Source: Deltaproteobacteria bacterium RIFCSPLOWO2_12_FULL_60_16 (GTDB lineage Bacteria > Desulfobacterota > Binatia > UBA9968). From it: DNA of 6,052 nt. Below, piece by piece: positions 1-5,338 of this stretch. The stretch is taken from contig MGSR01000072.1 in the NCBI GenBank assembly GCA_001798565.1, positions 1 to 6,052 on the forward strand. The letters run 5' to 3'. Every line of letters begins with the position of its first letter. The first letter of the stretch is position 1. A program made the translations under genes and the position numbers. The notes beneath the pieces were generated by a model. That model saw nothing but the letters and a program-made list of their open reading frames with translations. It did not search any database and had not been told where the DNA came from.

Positions 1-581
1 TTCAGACGCAGATCGCCGCCGACGAAGCCCACCAGGGATTCATTGATTGCCGCATGCTGCGCTCCTTTGGCCCTGAAGGCGAAGAAAAGGCCGCGAATCT
101 TCTGAGAGTACGCATGGGCGAGCACCTCCTCTCCGCCTTTAACGTGCCCTTCGAGAGCTGGGTGGACGTCTGTGGCTTCTGCTTTTGTCTGGATCTCGTT
201 GCTTGGTACCACCTGCGCGGTATGGAGGATTGCAGCTACGCGCCGCTCGCCCGGGAAATGACCACGATGGTGCACGAGGAAAGGTTTCACGCCTCCTTCG
301 GCGCGCGGCGCATCCGGGACATCGTGCAGAACCCCGAATACGCGCGGCTCTGCGGCGCGACAAAGGCGGAGGCGCAACGGACCGTGGACAAATGGTACCC
401 GCAAGCGCTCGACACCTTCGGCGCCGCGGACTCCAAGTTCGGCAAGCTAGCGGTGGCCTATGGCATCCGGCGTTGGGACAACGAGACATTGCGGCGGATG
501 TTCCGGCAGGACATCGACGCGCAGATCGAAGCTATCGGCCTCAAGGTCCCTGACCCGCTAAAGGGCCGAAAGATTCTTTGA
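1..581 (+). CDS. PaaA/PaaC-family di-iron oxygenase subunit, 5'-truncated by window edge
   Basis: The open frame enters from the left edge (first full codon at 3) and gives 192 C-terminal residues, so the ATG at 54 is internal. The protein resembles the catalytic A subunit of phenylacetyl-CoA 1,2-epoxidase, a cytoplasmic ferritin-like di-iron oxygenase acting on aryl-CoA thioesters. Seen: a first metal-ligand segment (A-D-E-A-H-Q-G, about residues 5-11), a middle block matching the PaaA pattern (N-V-P-F-E-S-W-V-D, later C-S-Y-A-P-L-A-R), the second ExxH ligand motif (H-E-E-R-F-H), and the PaaA-like tail I-R-R-W-D-N-E-T-L-R-R ending near V-P-D-P. An oddity is that the first motif reads DEAH where ExxH is expected, so Asp sits three residues before the His. 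Family assignment is firm. The substrate (phenylacetyl-CoA, benzoyl-CoA or another acyl-CoA) is not settled. The other subunits would lie upstream, outside the window. The gene ends with TGA and converges on a leftward unit. Confidence 0.82.
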   Translation, partial: QTQIAADEAHQGFIDCRMLRSFGPEGEEKAANLLRVRMGEHLLSAFNVPFESWVDVCGFCFCLDLVAWYHLRGMEDCSYAPLAREMTTMVHEERFHASFGARRIRDIVQNPEYARLCGATKAEAQRTVDKWYPQALDTFGAADSKFGKLAVAYGIRRWDNETLRRMFRQDIDAQIEAIGLKVPDPLKGRKIL

Positions 582-613
582 GCCAGGGTGAGCGGAGGGC
601 CGCTTTGGCTTTT
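581..613 (+). terminator. Candidate rho-independent terminator between convergent genes
   Basis: An imperfect hairpin begins at the last base of the oxygenase stop codon. The outer stem is AGCCA (581-585) with TGGCT (606-610). The inner stem is AGCGG (591-595) with CCGCT (600-604) around the loop AGGG, plus a G-T wobble at 590/605. Bases 586-589 bulge on the 5' side. It is followed by TTTT (610-613), a short U tract on the plus strand. The minus strand lacks a U run after the hairpin, so the rightward gene is the likelier user. Folding was judged by eye, and the bulge and short T run keep confidence moderate. Confidence 0.4.
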
Positions 614-782
614 AACGGGGAAGAAGGTCGAGCTCGAAGAGGGCCTGCCAGAGTTCGTTCTTGGCCTTTCGGCAATTGCATTTCACGACAGGCAAGGCGT
701 GCTCGGAGAACTCTTCCAGAACCTGGTAGGCTGATAAAAGCTTTCTCTCTTCTTCCCGGGTCAGGCTTGTCTGTTCCGCCAT
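612..782 (-). CDS. Small hypothetical protein, 56 aa, downstream of the ligase
   Basis: I do not recognise a family. The minus-strand ORF starts with ATG at 782-780 and ends at TAA (614-612). It lies 10 bp after the ligase stop codon and has a Shine-Dalgarno AGAGGA (792-787) 4 nt before the ATG, so it looks like the second gene of a ligase operon. The product starts M-A-E-Q-T-S-L-T-R-E-E-E-R-K and is soluble, charged and probably helical. It has one cysteine pair spaced by a single residue (K-C-N-C-R, residues 34-38) and ends L-D-L-L-P-R. There is no signal peptide or membrane segment. The Cys-x-Cys pair could bind a metal or be redox active, but nothing else supports this. Position and ribosome binding site favour a real gene; shortness and no recognised homology argue for caution. 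Confidence 0.55.
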   Translation of the reverse strand: MAEQTSLTREEERKLLSAYQVLEEFSEHALPVVKCNCRKAKNELWQALFELDLLPR

Positions 783-792
783 AAGATCCTCT

Positions 793-2142
793 TTAGTTGG
801 CTTTGACTCGCAGATCCTTGAAACGTCTGGCCTTCAACTCAAACCGCGGCAGCGAATTGTGAGGCTCTACGCTTACCTCGGGAGATAGTCCGAGGCTTTT
901 CTTAGCGTGCTCCTTGATGTCGCGGGCGACCTGCTCGGCCAATGCGGGGTTCTTGCCCTCTTTCAACTCGAATTTGATGAGCAGGGTATCTAGCCCGTCC
1001 CGATCCTCCACGGTGGTGAAGAATTCCTCGACCTCGGGGAAGCCTCTGACGATTTCCTCGATCATTTGAGGGGTCAATTGGACGCCGCGGACCTTCACCA
1101 TGTCATCGTAGCGGCCCAAAATGCCGCCCATCAATAGGTCCAGGGTTCGGCCACAGGAGCAGAAATCGCCCCGCTCCATGATGACGATATCGTTGGTGGC
1201 GTAACGAAGAAGGGGCATCGCCTCCTTGATGAGCGGGGTCACGACCATCATTCCCCTCTTGCCATAGCCCACAGGCTCCAGGCTGTTCGGATCGACGACC
1301 TCCGTCAGATACCGATCCTCGTTGATGTGGAGTCCTCCAGAGCGCCGGGAGCACGTAGAAGCGATCATTCCGGCCGTCTCGGTTGTTCCCATAAAGTCGC
1401 CCAGGTGGGCGTCAAAACCCTTCTCGATGATCTCTCTGGTGGAAGATATCGAGGCCCCCGGCTCCCCTGCTACCACAACCATGCTCAGTTGAGATCCGGC
1501 GGCCAGGTCTATCCCCTCCTCGTTCGCCACGTGGAGCATCCGGATGGCGTACGAGGGGGTGCAGCAGAGAACGGTGATCCCGAGATCCAGAATCATCTGG
1601 ATTCTTGTTTTTGTATCCATGGATCCTGTCGGATGGACCCGGCAGCCGATTTTTTCAAAGGCGTAGTGGGCGCCCCAGAAGCCGATAAAAGAACCATAGC
1701 CGAAGGCGATCATGACCACGTCGCTGGGCCTGACGCCGAAGTTGTACAGACTTGCCGCCCACGCGTCAGCGCCCCAGATCCAGTCTCTTTCAGTGTCGAA
1801 GGCTCTTACCGCCGGCTTTCCGGTCGTCCCGGATGTGGCATGGTATCTCAGGGCTTTCTCCATGGAGATGGCCATGCGCGTCCCAAAGGGAGGATTCTCT
1901 AGTTGGTCCCGATCGAGATCTTCTCTGCAGGTGATGGGGAATTTTCGGAAAAAGTCTTCGAGTGTCAGAAAATCGTCTGGCGCGACGCTATGCCTTGCCA
2001 TCAAATTACGATAAAAAGGCGAGTTTTTCCACGCATATCGGATCGCTTCTTGCAGCCGTTTTAGCTGAAGCTGTCGCAACCTGTCTTTAGGCATCAGCTC
2101 TATTTTCGGATTCCAGTAACCGTGCGGCAAATCGATCCTCAT
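793..2142 (-). CDS. Phenylacetate-CoA ligase (PaaK) family adenylate-forming enzyme
   Basis: This cytoplasmic ligase of the ANL superfamily activates an aromatic (or other) carboxylic acid with ATP to an acyl-AMP and then to the CoA thioester. Numbered from the ATG at 2142 (449 aa, near the usual PaaK length), it shows the PaaK-type N-terminus with S-P-F-Y-R near residues 41-45, the ATP-binding loop T-S-G-T-T-G-K-P (103-110), the adenylate motif M-G-T-T-E-T-A-G (251-258), L-L-R-Y-A-T-N-D (about 311-318), the C-S-C-G-R-T segment (328-333), the hinge G-R-Y-D-D-M-V-K-V-R-G (343-353), and the C-terminal L-P-R-F-E-L-K-A-R-R (431-440) with the presumed catalytic Lys at 437. The frame extends to a TTG at 2193, but that TTG has no Shine-Dalgarno and looks like a promoter -35 box, whereas ATG 2142 has GGGAG 10 nt upstream. 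The substrate is unknown; the PaaA-like neighbour favours an aryl acid. Codon third positions look less GC-rich than in the adjacent dehydrogenase. Confidence 0.88.
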   Translation of the reverse strand: MRIDLPHGYWNPKIELMPKDRLRQLQLKRLQEAIRYAWKNSPFYRNLMARHSVAPDDFLTLEDFFRKFPITCREDLDRDQLENPPFGTRMAISMEKALRYHATSGTTGKPAVRAFDTERDWIWGADAWAASLYNFGVRPSDVVMIAFGYGSFIGFWGAHYAFEKIGCRVHPTGSMDTKTRIQMILDLGITVLCCTPSYAIRMLHVANEEGIDLAAGSQLSMVVVAGEPGASISSTREIIEKGFDAHLGDFMGTTETAGMIASTCSRRSGGLHINEDRYLTEVVDPNSLEPVGYGKRGMMVVTPLIKEAMPLLRYATNDIVIMERGDFCSCGRTLDLLMGGILGRYDDMVKVRGVQLTPQMIEEIVRGFPEVEEFFTTVEDRDGLDTLLIKFELKEGKNPALAEQVARDIKEHAKKSLGLSPEVSVEPHNSLPRFELKARRFKDLRVKAN

Positions 2143-2165
2143 GGCAGGAAGACTCCCGTCCGGTA

Positions 2166-2193
2166 AATATCTCCCAACAGCCTTTAAAGTCAA
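2166..2193 (-). promoter_or_regulatory. Candidate sigma70 promoter for the ligase operon
   Basis: On the minus strand TTGACT (2193-2188, five of six matches to the -35 consensus) is followed after 16 bp by GATATT (2171-2166, four of six matches to the -10 consensus). Transcription would begin near 2160, leaving a short leader that contains GGGAG before the ATG at 2142. The -35 box includes the TTG that an ORF finder takes as the start, which is a second reason to prefer the ATG. The match was found by eye only, and consensus boxes are of uncertain value in a GC-rich non-model bacterium. Confidence 0.33.
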
Positions 2194-2226
2194 TCTTGGG
2201 AATGGTAGAAAAATACGGGCAAAGGC

Positions 2227-2232
2227 AGGGGG
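2227..2232 (+). promoter_or_regulatory. Shine-Dalgarno AGGGGG deciding the dehydrogenase start
   Basis: The purine run AGGGGG lies 6 nt before an in-frame CTG at 2239. No comparable site lies before the in-frame GTG at 2260. The nearest in-frame stop upstream is TAG at 2206-2208, so no ATG, GTG or TTG in this frame can use the site. Confidence 0.5.
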
Positions 2233-2238
2233 TGTATC

Positions 2239-2961
2239 CTGGGCGTTTTAACGGGCAAGGTGGCGCTGATCACGGGCGGGAGCCGGGGCATCGGCAAGGC
2301 GATCGCCATGGCCTACGCGCGCGAGGGGGCGAAGGTCTTCATCTGCGCGCGCAAGAGAGGGGTCTTGCGGAAGGCCGCCGAGGAGATCCGCGCCGCGGGC
2401 GGAGAGGTCCGCTGGTACGCCGCCGACATCTCCAAGGCCAACGCGGTGAGGCGTCTGGTCCGGCAGGTGTGCCGCGCGTACGGTACAATCCATATCCTGG
2501 TCAACAACGCCGGCACGCTCGGGCCGCGCGAGCCGATTATTCATTATCCCGTGCCCGCCTGGGAAAAGGTGGTGAAGGCCAACCTGACGGCGGTGTTTCT
2601 CGTCACCAGGGAGGCGCTCGGCGTGATGGCGCGGCAAAAAGAGGGGGTGATCATCAATCTCTCCTCCGGCGTCGGCCGGATCGGCAAGGCGCGGTGGGGC
2701 GCGTATGCCGCCGCCAAATTCGGCGTCGAAGGGTTGACGCAGGTGGTCGCGGAGGAGGTCAAAGAGTGGAACATACGGGTGAACGCGGTGAATCCCGGCG
2801 GCACGAGAACCGAGATGCGCGCCGCGGCCTATCCCGACGAGGAGCCGATGACCCTGCCCACGCCTGAAGAGATCGCGCCGATCTTCGTCTACCTGGCGAG
2901 CGATGAATCCCGCGAGATCAGCGGAAAATCGTTCGACGCGCGCGGCTGGCGCAAAATTTAA
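2239..2961 (+). CDS. Short-chain dehydrogenase/reductase (SDR), probable CTG start
   Basis: A classical SDR, a cytoplasmic NAD(P)-dependent oxidoreductase of alcohols or ketones, related to FabG-type 3-oxoacyl reductases. From the CTG start (240 aa, normal for the family) it shows the cofactor motif T-G-G-S-R-G-I-G (12-19), C-A-R-K-R after the second strand (basic residues suggest NADP(H)), A-A-D (61-63), N-N-A-G (89-92), and catalytic Asn116, Ser143, Tyr156 and Lys160 (Y-A-A-A-K). V-N-A-V-N-P-G-G-T-R-T follows, then the C-terminal S-G-K-S-F-D-A-R. Start choice: the CTG gives M-G-V-L-T-G-K-V-A-L-I-T, the usual SDR opening, behind AGGGGG. A GTG at 2260 is the first conventional start, but it removes the beginning of the first beta strand and lacks a ribosome binding site. 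Transcribed divergently from the ligase, so a role in the same aromatic pathway is possible but unproven. The substrate is unknown. Confidence 0.88.
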   Translation: MGVLTGKVALITGGSRGIGKAIAMAYAREGAKVFICARKRGVLRKAAEEIRAAGGEVRWYAADISKANAVRRLVRQVCRAYGTIHILVNNAGTLGPREPIIHYPVPAWEKVVKANLTAVFLVTREALGVMARQKEGVIINLSSGVGRIGKARWGAYAAAKFGVEGLTQVVAEEVKEWNIRVNAVNPGGTRTEMRAAAYPDEEPMTLPTPEEIAPIFVYLASDESREISGKSFDARGWRKI

Positions 2962-2990
2962 TTGACGGGAACGTAGAATTCCTATACAAA
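2962..2990 (+). promoter_or_regulatory. Candidate sigma70 promoter for the rightward four-gene unit
   Basis: TTGACG (2962-2967, five of six matches to the -35 consensus) directly follows the dehydrogenase stop codon. An AT-rich stretch after it offers TACAAA at 2985-2990 with a 17-bp spacer, or TATACA at 2983-2988 with 15 bp. The next gene starts at 3026 behind GGGAGG, so the leader would be about 30 nt. This 64-bp gap is visibly more AT-rich than its surroundings. Found by eye only. Confidence 0.42.
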
Positions 2991-3025
2991 TACGGTAATT
3001 TACCCAGCCAAAGGGAGGTATCGGA

Positions 3026-3298
3026 ATGAAAAACAATTACTGGATTGCCATCGCGGTGGCGGCTCTGGTCGTCGGGGTGCTTGTCGGATACGGCATCTGG
3101 GGCCCGAATGCGGCCCGGCTGCCTGAGGTCGAGAAAGAGCTGAAATCCGCCCAAGGCCAGGTCGAGAAGTCCAAGAAGGAGTTAGCGGACCTGAAAGGCA
3201 ATTTGGGAGAGGTCACGAATCAGAAGCTCAATCTCGAAAAAGAGGCGGCCGACCTCAAAGAGGCGCTGGAGAAGGCCACGAAGAGAAAAGGCCGCTAG
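3026..3298 (+). CDS. Small membrane-anchored coiled-coil protein, 90 aa
   Basis: I do not recognise a named family. The protein begins M-K-N-N-Y, followed by one hydrophobic segment (about residues 6-25: W-I-A-I-A-V-A-A-L-V-V-G-V-L-V-G-Y), a short linker, and from about residue 33 to 87 a Lys/Glu-rich region with Leu and Val at heptad-like spacing (for example V-E-K-E-L-K, L-A-D-L-K, L-N-L-E-K-E-A-A-D-L-K). That predicts a single-pass inner-membrane anchor with a parallel coiled coil; which side of the membrane it faces is not clear. An uncleaved signal anchor fits better than a secreted form, since no clean signal peptidase site is visible. The start is supported by GGGAGG at 3013-3018, 7 nt upstream. 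It is first in a run of four same-strand genes, 46 bp before the first binding protein, so co-transcription is likely. A scaffold or spacer role is speculation. Confidence 0.78.
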   Translation: MKNNYWIAIAVAALVVGVLVGYGIWGPNAARLPEVEKELKSAQGQVEKSKKELADLKGNLGEVTNQKLNLEKEAADLKEALEKATKRKGR

Positions 3299-3344
3299 TC
3301 GTCCCAAGGAGTAAATTCGGGTTACGAGCGAAAGGTATCGTCCA

Positions 3345-4340
3345 ATGAAGGCATGCCGGCGTGTTGCTATTTTTGTTGTTTTCCTGCTCCTTAGCGGATC
3401 GGCGATCCTCGAGGGTCAAGAACTGAAGAAGATCAAGATCGGCTATCCAGCCATTTCCTACAACCAGATTCATATCTGGGTGGCCAAGGATGCCGGGCTC
3501 TTTAAAAAGTATGGGCTGGATGCGGAACTGGTTTTTTTTAGAGGAGGACAGTTGGCTACCCAGGCCTTGGTGGCCGGAGACCCGCCGATCGTAAACATCG
3601 GCCTGGTCGTGCAGGCCGGCCTGCAGGGCCATGACATGGTGCTGATAGCCTCCTCGGAGAACGCCTACTATTATTCGGTGGTTTCCCGTCCGGCGATTTC
3701 TAAGATAGAACACCTCAAGGGGAAACGATTGGGCGTGAGCGGCTTCGGATCGGCGTCGCATAACGCCGCGCTCATTTTGCTGCGCAGGTTCAATCTGGAG
3801 CCCAACAAGGATGTCGCCGTGGTGGTGGCCGGCGCTACTACGGAGCGTTTGGCCGGGATAGAGAGCGGCAGGATCGACGCCACCGTCTTGACCCCTTCGG
3901 AGATCCCCCGCGCCCGAAAGCAAGGCCTTGTCGAGATCTACAACATGGCCGACTTGGGTCTCGAGGTCCAGGGGAATGGTTTCGCGACCTCACGGGCTTT
4001 TATTAAGGGCAACCGGGAAACGGTTAGGGCGGCGCTCAAAGCATACGTCGAGGCGATTTATTACATTTACCACAACAGGGCTGAAACGAACCGGATTGTC
4101 TCCAGGTACCAGCGCACGTCCGATCAGGACGTTCTGGACGCGACTTACACCTGGTTCGTTAAAAATGTCGCCAAGAAGCCCTATCCTACGCTCAAAGGGC
4201 TCCAGTTCCTGATCAATGAAATTTCGGGCAGGCTGCCCCAGGCGAAGAGCGCCAAGCCGGAGCAATTTGTCGACCTGAGTTTGCTTCAAGAGCTGGACAA
4301 GGAGGGTTTTTTCGGCGAGATGGGCAAGAGGTATCCATGA
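3345..4340 (+). CDS. NMT1/THI5-like (SsuA/TauA-type) ABC transporter substrate-binding protein
   Basis: A predicted periplasmic solute-binding protein of 331 aa with the two-lobed type II fold. A Sec signal peptide is seen: basic M-K-A-C-R-R, a hydrophobic core V-A-I-F-V-V-F-L-L-L, then S-G-S-A with probable cleavage between about residues 20 and 25. The mature part begins K-I-K-I-G-Y-P and shows the NMT1 pattern W-V-A-K-D-A-G-L-F-K-K-Y-G-L-D-A-E (about 46-62), then H-L-K-G-K-R-L-G-V-S (about 122-131) where the second lobe starts, and A-G-I-E-S-G-R-I-D-A-T-V-L-T-P (about 169-183). Relatives bind sulfonates, pyrimidine precursors, nitrate or aromatic compounds; the ligand here cannot be read. 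No lipobox Cys is present. AAAGG lies 9 nt before the ATG. The stop overlaps the next start by 4 bp (ATGA), suggesting translational coupling to a paralogous binding protein. No permease or ATPase gene is in the window. Confidence 0.87.
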   Translation: MKACRRVAIFVVFLLLSGSAILEGQELKKIKIGYPAISYNQIHIWVAKDAGLFKKYGLDAELVFFRGGQLATQALVAGDPPIVNIGLVVQAGLQGHDMVLIASSENAYYYSVVSRPAISKIEHLKGKRLGVSGFGSASHNAALILLRRFNLEPNKDVAVVVAGATTERLAGIESGRIDATVLTPSEIPRARKQGLVEIYNMADLGLEVQGNGFATSRAFIKGNRETVRAALKAYVEAIYYIYHNRAETNRIVSRYQRTSDQDVLDATYTWFVKNVAKKPYPTLKGLQFLINEISGRLPQAKSAKPEQFVDLSLLQELDKEGFFGEMGKRYP

Positions 4341-5299
4341 TGCGTTGGTCACGAAGGTCTATCTTTCTCGCCGGTTTTTTGTTTTGCGCCTCTCAGCTTC
4401 CCGCCCAGGAAAAGATTACCCTGGCCATTCCGGTTCACGCCCTGAGCCAGTTGCCGGCCTATGTAGGCGTTCGCTTCGGCCTCTTTCGTGAGGAAGGGCT
4501 GGACGTCCAGATCGTGCAGATGAGAACCGCGCTGGTGGGGCCGGCGCTGATTTCCCGGGAGCTGGATTACGCGACGGCGGCGGATACCATGCTGCGCGCG
4601 GCAACCACCGGGCTGCCAGTTAAAGTCATCGCCTTCGGCGGCATCAGGCCGGCTTTATCCCTGAACGTTCGCCCGGAGATCAAGACTCCCATGGATCTCA
4701 AGGGCAAGAACATCGCGGTCTCCTCGAAGGGAAGCACCACCGACATCGTCGCGCGGGAGATCGCGCGCCACTTCGGTCTGAATCCGGATCGGGATATCAT
4801 CACCATGCCTCTGGGCAGCCAGACCAACAATCTTGCCGGGCTCCGGAGCAACGCCGTGCAGGGGGCGGTCTTTACGCCTCCCTATGATGTCATCGGCGAA
4901 AGGGAAGGGTTTCGGGTGCTGGCCTGGGCGGGGGACGTGCTCAAGGAGCAGCTCCAGGCGGGACTCTCCACCTCGGACGACAAGATCCGCGCCAACCCGG
5001 CTCAGGTGAAGCGGATGGTGCGGGGATTCGTGAAGAGCCTGGTCTACCTGCGCAAGGAAAAGGGCCGGGTGGTGAGCCTCATCTCCAAGGAGTGGAAGAT
5101 CGATCCGGATATCGCCGACAAGAGCTACGATGTGATGGTGAAGACCCTGAGTGCGGACGGCTCCGCCAGCGAGCGCGCGGTGGAGAACGTGATCCAGCAG
5201 ACGCTCAAGGCGACCAAGAGCCAGAAAGATGTCCCTCACTCCCAGGTGGTCCAGTTGAGCTTTCTCCAGGAGGCGCAGAAAGAATTACGCCTGCGATAA
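4337..5299 (+). CDS. Second NMT1/THI5-like ABC transporter substrate-binding protein
   Basis: A 320-aa paralogue of the preceding gene, probably periplasmic. The signal peptide has a twin arginine (W-S-R-R-S-I-F-L-A-G), a short hydrophobic core and likely cleavage after L-P-A before Q-E-K. The RR is Tat-like but could equally be a Sec n-region. The single Cys in F-L-F-C-A-S does not fit a lipobox. Family features: Y-V-G-V-R-F-G-L-F-R-E-E-G-L-D-V-Q (about 42-58), D-L-K-G-K-N-I-A-V-S-S-K-G-S (about 120-133), A-G-L-R-S-N-A-V-Q-G-A-V-F-T-P-P (about 167-182), and a C-terminal S-F-L-Q-E that echoes S-L-L-Q-E in the upstream protein, consistent with an old duplication. Two adjacent ATGs (4337 and 4340) are possible starts; AAGAGG at 4326-4331 serves either, and 4337 overlaps the upstream stop. 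The ligand is unknown. It ends 39 bp before the selenoprotein candidate. Confidence 0.87.
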   Translation: MMRWSRRSIFLAGFLFCASQLPAQEKITLAIPVHALSQLPAYVGVRFGLFREEGLDVQIVQMRTALVGPALISRELDYATAADTMLRAATTGLPVKVIAFGGIRPALSLNVRPEIKTPMDLKGKNIAVSSKGSTTDIVAREIARHFGLNPDRDIITMPLGSQTNNLAGLRSNAVQGAVFTPPYDVIGEREGFRVLAWAGDVLKEQLQAGLSTSDDKIRANPAQVKRMVRGFVKSLVYLRKEKGRVVSLISKEWKIDPDIADKSYDVMVKTLSADGSASERAVENVIQQTLKATKSQKDVPHSQVVQLSFLQEAQKELRLR

Positions 5300-5327
5300 A
5301 CGATCGTTTCTTCCGCTTCCGGGAGTG

Positions 5328-5333
5328 AGGAGG
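5328..5333 (+). promoter_or_regulatory. Strong Shine-Dalgarno AGGAGG for the recoded redox gene
   Basis: A perfect AGGAGG lies 5 nt before the ATG at 5339. It shows that translation is meant to begin upstream of the in-frame TGA. The first conventional start after the TGA, a GTG at 5480, has only A-G-T-G-C-C-A-G before it and no ribosome binding site. Confidence 0.75.
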
Positions 5334-5338
5334 GGCAC

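Noticed and set aside
578..784. 68-aa plus-strand ORF starting at TTG 578
   Set aside because: It has no ribosome binding site and no recognisable sequence, and it lies opposite the 56-aa minus-strand gene, which has better start signals.
2248..3036. 262-aa minus-strand ORF opposite the dehydrogenase
   Set aside because: It is an antisense frame of a clear SDR gene in GC-rich DNA; its Arg/Asp/Ala-rich low-complexity composition is typical of shadows.
3306..3311. AAGGAG in the gap before the first binding protein
   Set aside because: It is followed at once by TAA, with no ATG, GTG or TTG at a usable distance; the real start at 3345 has its own AAAGG.
4337..4420. Lipoprotein signal in the second binding protein
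   Set aside because: The Cys is preceded by G-F-L-F, which does not meet the lipobox requirement for a small residue just before the Cys.
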